A stretch of 64,000 nt of DNA from NCBI GenBank assembly GCA_035280425.1, contig DATEFW010000027.1:186001-250000 (forward strand). The letters run 5' to 3'. Both the position numbers and the translations under genes were made by a program. This stretch comes from QHXW01 sp035280425. GTDB lineage: Bacteria; Acidobacteriota; Terriglobia; Bryobacterales; Bryobacteraceae. Below, piece by piece: positions 52,179 to 59,654 of the stretch. The notes beneath the pieces are model-generated. The model did not search any database and was not told where the DNA came from. It saw only the letters and a program-made list of their open reading frames with translations. Positions within the stretch are counted from its first letter, which is position 1. The number at the start of each line of letters is the position of its first letter.

Positions 52179-53027
52179 TTAAAGCCGGATGCTCTTCAGA
52201 TACCGCAGGCTTTCCGGTATCTGCTCGGTTGCATTCACGGCTTCATCTTCGATGTAGTAATGGCGCACGCCGGTTTCGCGGGCCGCTCGTAAAGTAGCGG
52301 GGATATTGACCAGGCCCGCGCCGAGCGGAACGCTGGCTTCTTCGAGGACGTCCCCCGGGGAGCCTCCGAGCGCCGTGCCCTTGCGAATATCTTTGACGTG
52401 CATCAGGGGAAACCGGCCGCGATACTGGTGCAACAGCTTCACCGGATCCTGATAGGCATAGACGATCCAGAAGATGTCCATCTCAAAGTTGACGAATTTG
52501 GGATTGGTGCCCCTGGCCAGCGTATCGAACAGCGTTCCATCCGCTGAAGGTCCGAACTCGACGCCATGTATGTGATAAGCGCATTGCAGCTTTCGCTTGG
52601 CCAGAGCCTCGCCGAAACGGTTCAGGCTTTCGATGGCGCGCCGGCAGTCTTCGAGCGTCAATTTCTTCTTGTGCGGCACGGTCGAACAGACGACGTATTC
52701 GGCGCCCAGAGTGTGCGCGTCGGCGGCAACTGCGTCGAGATCGCGATCCAGGCGGTCGTAGGCCGCCATCATCGAAGTCATGCGCAGTTCGTGGAGATCG
52801 AGCAGCTTCCTGAATTCGGCCGCGCTGCGTCCGAAAAAGTCGCCGCCTTCGATCTCCTGAAATCCGAGTTTGCGGATCAGCGCGAGCGTGCCGGGCAGAT
52901 CTTTCCCGGCTTCGCGCCGCAAACTATAAATTTCAAGGCCGGTTGGAACCGGGAGCTTTTCTTTCGCGGCGGCCATGCCCATACCGGCCCAAGCCGTCGA
53001 GGCGAGAAATGTGCGCCGCGAGATCAT
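52179..53027 (-). CDS. Sugar phosphate isomerase/epimerase family, Tat-exported
   Basis: 282 residues from ATG 53027. Twin-arginine-type signal MISRRTFLASTAWAGMGMAAA. Xylose-isomerase-like barrel: LEIYSLRREAGKDL, FQEIEGGDFFGRS, LQCAYHIHGVEFG, FVNFEMDIFWIVYAYQDP with metal Glu/Asp, FPLMHVKDIRKGT and HYYIEDEAVN. The Gfo/Idh-type oxidoreductase directly upstream ends 14 bases before; exported isomerase plus exported Gfo/Idh proteins are a recurrent Bryobacterales pair, probably acting on sugars. Confidence 0.88.
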   Translation of the reverse strand: MISRRTFLASTAWAGMGMAAAKEKLPVPTGLEIYSLRREAGKDLPGTLALIRKLGFQEIEGGDFFGRSAAEFRKLLDLHELRMTSMMAAYDRLDRDLDAVAADAHTLGAEYVVCSTVPHKKKLTLEDCRRAIESLNRFGEALAKRKLQCAYHIHGVEFGPSADGTLFDTLARGTNPKFVNFEMDIFWIVYAYQDPVKLLHQYRGRFPLMHVKDIRKGTALGGSPGDVLEEASVPLGAGLVNIPATLRAARETGVRHYYIEDEAVNATEQIPESLRYLKSIRL

Positions 53028-53041
53028 GGCCCGATCCTGGC

Positions 53042-54337
53042 TCAGAGCTCCACCTTCCACGGGCTCCGTGCGGTGCTCTCCAGATACTTTTGCGCGTCTC
53101 TCTGAACCGTCATAGTCTGGTCGTCCCATTCGAGGCGCAGCTTGTGGCGATAGGCGATGTCGCCCAGCAGGCAGGTGGCCGAGGAACGGAAACATTTCTC
53201 AATGTCGCTGTTCGGCCGCTGGCGCGTTTTCACGCACTCGAGAAAGTTCGTCCAATGCAGCGGGTGGGGATCGGCGACGCGCTTCATTTCGCTTGCCTGG
53301 AGGTCCGATCCTTTTTCGGGCGTGATTTTATAAAGACTGCGATCCACGTACAGGGTTCCGCGAGTTCCGTAAAATGTCAGCCCCATCAGCCGCGACGTGG
53401 TGCCGTCGGTGTTGTTGCACCGGTGCTCCCAGGAGCCTAAAAATCCCGGATATTCGTAGTTGACCTGCATAGTGTCCGGCGTTTCGCGGTCGTCGGTGAA
53501 CCAGAATTTTCCGCCGCCGGCACTGATGCCCTTGGGCATGGCTTCATCGAAGGCCATTTGCAGAATGTCCAACATGTGCACGCCGGAGTCGGTGATCTGG
53601 CCGCCGGCGTAATCCCAGAACCAGCGGAAATACGAATACGAGCGGGGATAAACACCGAAGCGGTTCGGGTTGAATGGCCGGTCGGGCGCGGGTCCCAGCC
53701 ACATTTCCCAATCGAGCCCCGGGGGCGTCGCGCTGTCCGGCGGATTGCCGATTCCCGACTGCGGCTCGTTGGAGTAAATCCAGGTGCGTGCAAATGCGAC
53801 CTTCCCGATTCCGCCGCTGCGCACAATCTCGCACGCTTTTTGGAAATGCGCGCCCGATCTTTGCCACGTGCCCCCCTGAACCACGCGGTTGAACTTGCGC
53901 GCCGCCTGAACCATCTTGATGCCGTCATCAATGGCGACGCAGACCGGCTTCTCGACGTACACGTCTTTGCCGGCCTTGCAGGCCTCGACGGTGATATAGG
54001 GATGCCAGTGATCGGGCGTCGAGATGCAAACCAGATCGATGGATTTATCCGCGATAATCTCGCGAAAATCCGTCACCTCTTTCGCCTTCTGGCCTGTCCT
54101 GGCGACGATGGCGGCGGCCCGTTCGAGATGCGGCTGATACACGTCGCAGACCGCGCGCACTTCGACGCCATGGTCGAGCGCCACGCGAAGGTTCTCCGAG
54201 CCCATCACACCGATACCGATAAATCCGGCAGTCGGGCGGTCGTTGGCGCCCTTGATTTTGCCGGTGAAGATCGAGGTGGTGAGCGCCGCTCCGGCGGTTT
54301 TCAAAAAATCTCTGCGATCCGCTTTTGTTTTTTCCAT
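53042..54337 (-). CDS. Gfo/Idh/MocA family oxidoreductase, Tat-exported
   Basis: 431 residues. Twin-arginine signal KADRRDFLKTAGAALTTSIFTG. Rossmann nucleotide site GFIGIGVMGSENLRVAL; the family EKP motif in GKDVYVEKPVCVAI with the catalytic Lys, WHPYITVEACKAG, and DSGVHMLDILQMAF. The nucleotide is probably bound before export, as in glucose-fructose oxidoreductase. First gene of the pair with the isomerase. Substrate unknown. Confidence 0.92.
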   Translation of the reverse strand: MEKTKADRRDFLKTAGAALTTSIFTGKIKGANDRPTAGFIGIGVMGSENLRVALDHGVEVRAVCDVYQPHLERAAAIVARTGQKAKEVTDFREIIADKSIDLVCISTPDHWHPYITVEACKAGKDVYVEKPVCVAIDDGIKMVQAARKFNRVVQGGTWQRSGAHFQKACEIVRSGGIGKVAFARTWIYSNEPQSGIGNPPDSATPPGLDWEMWLGPAPDRPFNPNRFGVYPRSYSYFRWFWDYAGGQITDSGVHMLDILQMAFDEAMPKGISAGGGKFWFTDDRETPDTMQVNYEYPGFLGSWEHRCNNTDGTTSRLMGLTFYGTRGTLYVDRSLYKITPEKGSDLQASEMKRVADPHPLHWTNFLECVKTRQRPNSDIEKCFRSSATCLLGDIAYRHKLRLEWDDQTMTVQRDAQKYLESTARSPWKVEL

Positions 54338-54513
54338 GGTTAATTACACGCCAAACATTACTTTACTCCGAAAACGAAAGGCGATCCGAACCAGCCAATG
54401 TCAGAAGCGGCCCGGTTTTGCGCTAAAGTGAAGATCATCCTTGGTCCAGCAATGGCAATTGGCCGGCTGCGGATTTTCATTCCGCTCGCCGAAGGTTCCG
54501 GCAGGAGGTGCCG

Positions 54514-55167
54514 ATGCCATCGGAATTGCCGTTCTATCAGCAGTGGGACTTCTGGGTAAGCATCGGCACACTGCTGCTTGCCGGCGTCACGGGCTGGCTT
54601 GCTGTGGAAACACGGCGCATACGTCGTGGCAGCGACGAGGCGATGGCCGACATGCGGCGGTATGCCGCGGTTTCGGCCGACGCCGCCACTGCGAGCGCTA
54701 AAGCGGCGGAGCAGAGCACTGCCGCGGCTAAAGCGCTGCTGGAGGTCGGCAACCGGCCCTGGCTCACCGCGTCGCAGATCCAGGTGCTGGCGCGCACCGT
54801 GACGGGTTTACCGGAGACTCTCGTCACCACGCTGGAAAATGGCGGGCGGTCCCCGGTACTCGCTCTTCAGTTCGCTCAATGGTCCACCATCGGCGAATCA
54901 CTGGAAATTTCTTCTGAGTATCGCGGTTTTCATCCGGTGCCGAAAGGTTCGGTCGGCCCCGGGTTGCAGGGTCAGATTCCGACTACCATCGCTTATACTG
55001 AGGAAGACCAAAACGCCCTCTTCGCGCAAAGCAAGAAGCTCTACATTTACGGCTTGGCCCGATACATCGATGTCTTCGGAGGCCGGCATGAAACCAAGTG
55101 GGCGCTCGAATATAATCTTCGGACCCAGCAGTTCGCCGCATGCTCGTTTCACAACGAGATGACCTGA
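54514..55167 (+). CDS. Single-pass membrane protein of unknown function
   Basis: 217 residues from ATG 54514; AGGAGG five bases before decides this over GTG 54508. One membrane helix near residues 14-32 (VSIGTLLLAGVTGWLAV), then an Ala-rich coiled-coil helix (MRRYAAVSADAATASAKAAEQSTAAAKALLEV), then a beta-rich domain of about 120 residues (NRPWLTASQIQVLAR, SPVLALQFAQWST, LYIYGLARYIDVFGGRHETKWALEYN). No family recognised with certainty. It stands alone between the Gfo/Idh gene and the VOC gene. Confidence 0.78.
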   Translation: MPSELPFYQQWDFWVSIGTLLLAGVTGWLAVETRRIRRGSDEAMADMRRYAAVSADAATASAKAAEQSTAAAKALLEVGNRPWLTASQIQVLARTVTGLPETLVTTLENGGRSPVLALQFAQWSTIGESLEISSEYRGFHPVPKGSVGPGLQGQIPTTIAYTEEDQNALFAQSKKLYIYGLARYIDVFGGRHETKWALEYNLRTQQFAACSFHNEMT

Positions 55168-55368
55168 AATGATTGCCGCCCGGCAGGCATGATTCGCGAT
55201 TTTGAGTAGAAGTCGCATTTCGAACGGATTTCGTTCGCGCGCAAGCGCCTGCGCGGGGTTACTGCAAGAAGAACTGCAATATTCGATTCCCGTAATTGTT
55301 GAGAATCCCACAATCCTCGCGGCACGAAAACGCAACTTGTGCTTCTAATGATTAAAGGAGAACCAATT

Positions 55369-55857
55369 ATGTCTGCAAAACCAATTCCGGAAGGGTATCA
55401 TACTGTCACACCGTATCTGGTCGTCAATAATGCCACTGGCGCGATTGATTTCTACAAGCGTGCCTTCGGCGCAAAAGAAATCATGCGAATGGATGGCCCG
55501 CCGGGTAAGATCAGCCACGCTGAGCTGCGGATCGGCGACTCCGTGATCATGCTGGCTGATGAAATGCCCGGCACCAGCACTCGCGCGCCGCAATCGCTCA
55601 ACGGCACTACAGCCGGGATATTCCTGTACGTGAACGATGTTGACTCCGCGTTCAAGCAGGCCACGTCGGCCGGCGCGAAGGTCGAAATGCCATTAGCGGA
55701 TATGTTCTGGGGCGATCGTTACGGAAGGCTGATGGATCCCTACGGCCACTCCTGGTCGCTGGCGACTCACAAGGAAGACGTTGCTCCCGAGGAAATGCAA
55801 AAGAGAATGAAGGATGAGAGGGCGAAGATGGCCCAGACCTCCAAAGCCACAAGCTGA
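55369..55857 (+). CDS. VOC family protein (glyoxalase/PhnB-like)
   Basis: 162 residues from ATG 55369, AAAGGAG before it. Opening GYHTVTPYLVVNNATGAIDFYKRAFGA is the PhnB-like VOC signature; then HAELRIGDSVIMLAD, GIFLYVNDVDSAFKQATSAGAK and the closing WGDRYGRLMDPYGHSWSLATH with a metal-ligand His/Glu pattern typical of the fold. Function ranges from resistance proteins to dioxygenases; not assignable here. Confidence 0.92.
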   Translation: MSAKPIPEGYHTVTPYLVVNNATGAIDFYKRAFGAKEIMRMDGPPGKISHAELRIGDSVIMLADEMPGTSTRAPQSLNGTTAGIFLYVNDVDSAFKQATSAGAKVEMPLADMFWGDRYGRLMDPYGHSWSLATHKEDVAPEEMQKRMKDERAKMAQTSKATS

Positions 55858-55881
55858 ACCCAGCTCCGCCGGCGAATCCTG

Positions 55882-55911
55882 TTGACAGCGCGTCCATAGC
55901 TATTTTACTCT
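55882..55911 (+). promoter_or_regulatory. Promoter of the padR-permease operon
   Basis: TTGACA at 55882-55887 and a weaker TACTCT at 55906-55911, spaced by 18 bases. A start about 7 bases later leaves only some 15 bases before the padR ATG, with no ribosome site. Confidence 0.5.
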
Positions 55912-55936
55912 AGGCATAGACTGAAAATAGCTATGG
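55894..55936. promoter_or_regulatory. Palindromic operator overlapping promoter and padR start
   Basis: Perfect 13-base inverted repeat CCATAGCTATTTT (55894-55906) and AAAATAGCTATGG (55924-55936), 17-base loop. The right arm contains the ATG of padR; the left arm covers the promoter spacer. Probable autoregulatory PadR site. Confidence 0.78.
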
Positions 55937-56283
55937 ACCCGGTCACGACCAACCAGCCGCGCGATCTGTTCCCCGGCGCGCTGGAAATGATGGTCCTGCA
56001 AACTTTGCGGCGCGGGCCGATGCACGGATACGCGCTCGCGCAGGTCATCAAACACAATTCCGGTGAACTGCTGGAAATCGAAGAAGGCTCGCTTTACCCG
56101 GCGCTGCAACGCATGCTCAAAGCGGCATGGGTCTCGGCCGAGTGGGGCCTTTCCGACCGCAACCGGCGCGTCCGTATTTACAAAATTACGCAAGCGGGCC
56201 GCAAACAGCTGGAGCGCGAAGTATCGAGCTTTGACCGCATGCTGGAGGGGATTGCGCGCGTCATGCGTCCGTCGGAATCGTGA
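55933..56283 (+). CDS. PadR family transcriptional regulator
   Basis: 116 residues. Winged helix with DLFPGALEMMVLQTLRRGPMHGYALAQVIKHNSGELLEIEEGSLYPALQRML (residues about 11-62 in parts) and the wing RRVRIYKITQAGRKQLERE. PadR proteins repress by binding palindromes; such a palindrome overlaps its own start. Its TGA overlaps the GTG of the permease gene, giving the standard acidobacterial PadR/ADOP pair. The effector is unknown. Confidence 0.95.
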   Translation: MDPVTTNQPRDLFPGALEMMVLQTLRRGPMHGYALAQVIKHNSGELLEIEEGSLYPALQRMLKAAWVSAEWGLSDRNRRVRIYKITQAGRKQLEREVSSFDRMLEGIARVMRPSES

Positions 56284-58910
56284 GATGGATGTCGCCACGC
56301 GGGCGCCGGCAGAGGGACCGCGAAATCGCCGAAGAGATCGAGGCGCATCTCGCGGAAAAGATCGCCGACCTGATTGAAGCCGGCTTTCCCGCCGCCGAGG
56401 CGCGCGCGCAGGCCAGGCGGGAATTTGGAAACGCGGCGCTTTACCGCGAAAGCAGCCGTGAAGTCTGGAGCTGGGTTTGGCTCGAGACGCTCTGGCAGGA
56501 TGTGCGTTACGGCGCGCGCATGCTTCGCAAAAATCCCGGTTTCACCTTCGTGACAACCGCGACGCTGGCGCTGGGCATCGCGGTCAATTCCAGTATCTTC
56601 AGCGTGATCAGCGGGTGTCTGCTGAAAAAACCCGCGGTGGCGGATCCGGACCACGCGGTTGCGGTAGTCGCGACCCACCCCGCAAGAGCGGGGGAGCGGG
56701 AACGAATCTCGGCTGTTGATTTTCTGGCATGGCGGAAAGCGAATCGCGTTTTCTCGGATCTCTCCGCAGTGGATCCGTTCCACGATTACAATCTCACCGG
56801 CTCCGGGGAGCCGGAGCGTATTGCAGGTATGCGCGTCACCGCGAATTATTTTTCTGTTCTTGGCGTGCAAGCTTTTCTGGGTCGGACATTCTTGCCGGGC
56901 GAGGGCCAGCCTGGCCGCGACCATGTCGCAGTCCTGGCTTACAGCGTCTGGAAGCGGCGCTTCGCGTCCGATCCAAGCATCGTCGGCAAGACCATGGCGC
57001 TCGATGGCGAAAATTACCAGATCGTCGGCGTTCTGCCCGCGTCTTTCAGGCAGGTGGCTTTTCTTTCGAGGCTGTGGACGCCGCTGCTCCTTCCCGCGGA
57101 AAATCCCGGTTCCCACGCCCGAGATGCGCGCGATTTTGTCGTTTTCGGCCGGCTGAAGCCGGGCGTCGATCTCCAGCGTGCACGCGTCGAAATGAGCGCG
57201 CTGGCGAATCGCTCCGAGCAAGCCTATCCCGCATCGGAAAAGGGCTGGAGCACGGATGTCATGACGCTTCAGGAATACGGGATCCAGGAAGACAAGATTC
57301 GCGCCGCGCTGATGCTGCTCATGGCTGCGGTGGCGACGGTTCTGATTCTGGCCTGCGCCAATATCGCCAATCTGCTGCTGGCGCGGGCTGCCAAACGCCA
57401 GCAGGAGATCGCCATTCGCACGGCCATCGGCGCCGGGCGCTTTCGTGTGATCCGTCAGTTGCTGGTCGAGAGCCTCTTAATCGCTCTCATCGGCGGAACG
57501 GCCGGCTTGATTGGAGCGTTCTGGTGCATTCCGGTTCTGCGCGCAGGCCTCAGCTTCAATGAATACGTTGCCGAAATTTCCCAAAGCATCACACTCGATC
57601 ACCGCGTACTGGCCTTCACCACTCTGATCTCGGTGGGAGCTGCGCTTTTGTTCGGATTGGCTCCGGCCGTCCGCGTTTCGGCCAGCGATCCGCAAAATAC
57701 GCTGCGGCACGGCGGCCGTTCCGGCGACCTGCGCCGCGGCTGGGGCCGCAATGTTCTGGTCGGAAGCGAAATCGCTCTCGCCATGGTGCTGGTCACCGGT
57801 GCCGGACTCATCATCAAAGCCACCGCCGAGGAACTCGCCGGCGATTTCGGTTTTGATCCGAAACGCGTCGTGACCGCTGCGGTCTCTTTGACCGGCGCCC
57901 AGTACCACGAGCCCGCACGGCGATATGCATTTTTTCAAACGGTGGTGGAAAAGCTGGCTGCGATGCCGGGCGTCGAGGCAGCGGGTGTAACCAATGCGCC
58001 TCCGTTCAATTCGGAAAGGCGCACCTTCAGCATCCGTGGGAAGCCGGAAATGCCCGTGGTCGAGCGCCCCAAGGCGCGATATTTCCTGATAAGCCCCGGC
58101 GAGTTCCACGTCCTGAGTATTCCGCTCATTCGGGGCCGCTTACTTCGCGAGTCGGATACGGAACGCGCGCCGCGAGTGGCGGTCGTCAACCGTGTTTTTG
58201 CCGAGCGCTTCTTTCCAGGGCAAAATCCGGTCGGGCGCTACGTCCGTCTCGATATCGATGCGCCGGACTGGAGCCAGATCGTGGGCGTCGCCGGGAACAT
58301 CAAGGCATCCTACGGCCCGAAAGACGAAGACCCCCAAATTTATGAGCCCTACTTGCAGGCTCCCATGGAGCCTGAGATGTGGCTGGCGGCGCGGGTTTCC
58401 GGCGATCCGAATCTGGTAGCGCGTGGGCTGAGACGCGCCGTCTGGTCTGTCGACCCCAATCAGCCTGTTGCGAGCGTGTCTACAATCGCCGCGATGATCG
58501 ATCACCAACAGGGCGGCGATTATATCTTCGACATGCTGCTTGCCATTTTCGGCGCCATGGCGCTCCTGCTGGCCGCCATCGGTATCTACGGGGTTGTATC
58601 GTATTCCGTCGCGCAGCGCGCGCACGAGTTCGGCATCCGTATGGCGTTGGGGGCGCACTCCGGCGACGTGCTGCGCTCGGTGATCGGCAAGGGAATGCTG
58701 CTTGCAGTCTTAAGCATGGCCGCAGGACTAGTGCTGGCATTGCCTCTGCCCGCGCTGTTCACTTCGACGCTGCAGGGTTTCCGCGTGCACAGCCTCGGCA
58801 TTTTCGCCGGTGTGCCTGTCTTACTCTTGTTTGTTGTATTGCTTGCGATTTATATCCCGGCCTCACGCGCTGCGCGCACCGATCCGATGGAAGCCCTGCG
58901 CTTTGAGTAG
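56280..58910 (+). CDS. ADOP family ABC transporter permease
   Basis: 876 residues from GTG 56280, overlapping padR. N-terminal cytoplasmic ADOP domain (residues about 10-75: REIAEEIEAHLAEKIADLI, GFPAAEARAQARREFGN), then a MacB-like half with helix PGFTFVTTATLALGIAVNSSIFSVI and the GMRVTANYFSVLGVQAFLGRTFLPG region, central helices (LMLLMAAVATVLILACANIANLLLA), a second periplasmic part and final helices ending RAARTDPMEALRFE. Substrate and partner ATPase unknown; PadR presumably controls expression. Confidence 0.95.
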   Translation: MRWMSPRGRRQRDREIAEEIEAHLAEKIADLIEAGFPAAEARAQARREFGNAALYRESSREVWSWVWLETLWQDVRYGARMLRKNPGFTFVTTATLALGIAVNSSIFSVISGCLLKKPAVADPDHAVAVVATHPARAGERERISAVDFLAWRKANRVFSDLSAVDPFHDYNLTGSGEPERIAGMRVTANYFSVLGVQAFLGRTFLPGEGQPGRDHVAVLAYSVWKRRFASDPSIVGKTMALDGENYQIVGVLPASFRQVAFLSRLWTPLLLPAENPGSHARDARDFVVFGRLKPGVDLQRARVEMSALANRSEQAYPASEKGWSTDVMTLQEYGIQEDKIRAALMLLMAAVATVLILACANIANLLLARAAKRQQEIAIRTAIGAGRFRVIRQLLVESLLIALIGGTAGLIGAFWCIPVLRAGLSFNEYVAEISQSITLDHRVLAFTTLISVGAALLFGLAPAVRVSASDPQNTLRHGGRSGDLRRGWGRNVLVGSEIALAMVLVTGAGLIIKATAEELAGDFGFDPKRVVTAAVSLTGAQYHEPARRYAFFQTVVEKLAAMPGVEAAGVTNAPPFNSERRTFSIRGKPEMPVVERPKARYFLISPGEFHVLSIPLIRGRLLRESDTERAPRVAVVNRVFAERFFPGQNPVGRYVRLDIDAPDWSQIVGVAGNIKASYGPKDEDPQIYEPYLQAPMEPEMWLAARVSGDPNLVARGLRRAVWSVDPNQPVASVSTIAAMIDHQQGGDYIFDMLLAIFGAMALLLAAIGIYGVVSYSVAQRAHEFGIRMALGAHSGDVLRSVIGKGMLLAVLSMAAGLVLALPLPALFTSTLQGFRVHSLGIFAGVPVLLLFVVLLAIYIPASRAARTDPMEALRFE

Positions 58911-58924
58911 GGCGCGATAGCAGT

Positions 58925-58945
58925 CTCAGGCGTGGGCGGCCTGAG
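58925..58945 (+). terminator. Possible terminator after the ADOP gene
   Basis: CTCAGGC (58925-58931) and GCCTGAG (58939-58945) with a 7-base loop, 15 bases after the permease stop and inside the bactofilin 3' end. Only a short T-run (TTTT) follows after some 10 bases, so weak. Confidence 0.35.
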
Positions 58946-59483
58946 GCTTCGCGTTTTCCGTCTGCTTCGGAGCAGGCTCGTGTTTCGCCACCGGCTCGGC
59001 GTGCTTCGCCGGCTCATTATGCTTGATGGGCGGCGTTTTCACGATGTCGATGCTTCCCTTGAAATAGGCCCCATCGTCGATCACGATGCCGGCGGTCTTG
59101 ATATCGCCGATCAGGCTGCCGTTCTTCTGAATGATGATCTTCTCGGAGGCGTCAACATTACCCTGAACGTTGCCGACCACCACGACTTCGCGGGCCCGGA
59201 TCTGCGCCTTCACCTTCCCGCGAGGGCCGATCGTCAGCCGGTGCTGCAATTCGAGCTTTCCTTCCACTTCGCCATCCACGTACAACTCCTCGCGGCTGAA
59301 GATGTCGCCTTTGATGACCATGGAAGTTCCAATGACCGCTCGATTCGACGTGGGCTCTTTCGGAGGTTCGTGCGTCGCCGTTATGGGGGGAGGCGGCGCC
59401 GCCTGTTGCTGGCGCGGCGGCTCGGGTTGCGCGTTTCTGTTGGGGGGCGCGCCAGTCGGAACTTCATCGCGTTTATTCCACAT
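58926..59483 (-). CDS. Bactofilin family cytoskeletal protein
   Basis: 185 residues. A Pro/Gln-rich N-terminal 45 residues and a Lys/His/Pro-rich tail flank the bactofilin core from about 50 to 155: VIGTSMVIKGDIFSREELYVDGEVEGKLELQHRLTIG, then KVKAQIRAREVVVVGNVQGNVDASEKIIIQKNGSLIGDIKTAGIVIDDGAYFKGSI in short beta-helix turns. Bactofilins form non-polar filaments that place cell-wall or polarity machinery. Convergent with the ADOP permease; ftsK and uppP lie next on the same strand. Confidence 0.92.
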   Translation of the reverse strand: MWNKRDEVPTGAPPNRNAQPEPPRQQQAAPPPPITATHEPPKEPTSNRAVIGTSMVIKGDIFSREELYVDGEVEGKLELQHRLTIGPRGKVKAQIRAREVVVVGNVQGNVDASEKIIIQKNGSLIGDIKTAGIVIDDGAYFKGSIDIVKTPPIKHNEPAKHAEPVAKHEPAPKQTENAKPQAAHA

Positions 59484-59565
59484 GCATGTCTCCTGTAGGT
59501 ACAGTGATGGAGCGAAAAACCCCGCATTTTTCTTGCCACGGAATCCGCGCGACGGTTTTTATGGA

Positions 59566-59620
59566 CTTACGCACTGCGGTGCGATCGTCGCGGTAAGATT
59601 TACCGAATCCGGTGCGTAAG
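59566..59620. repeat. Nested inverted repeats between bactofilin and ftsK
   Basis: CTTACGCAC (59566-59574) and GTGCGTAAG (59612-59620) form perfect 9-base arms. Inside them CGGTAA-GAT-TTACCG (59591-59605) makes a second hairpin. No T-run follows either strand. May be a structured leader of the bactofilin gene or a binding site. Confidence 0.5.
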
Positions 59621-59654
59621 ATTTCGACACCAGTGTGGCAACTCGCCACGGCGT

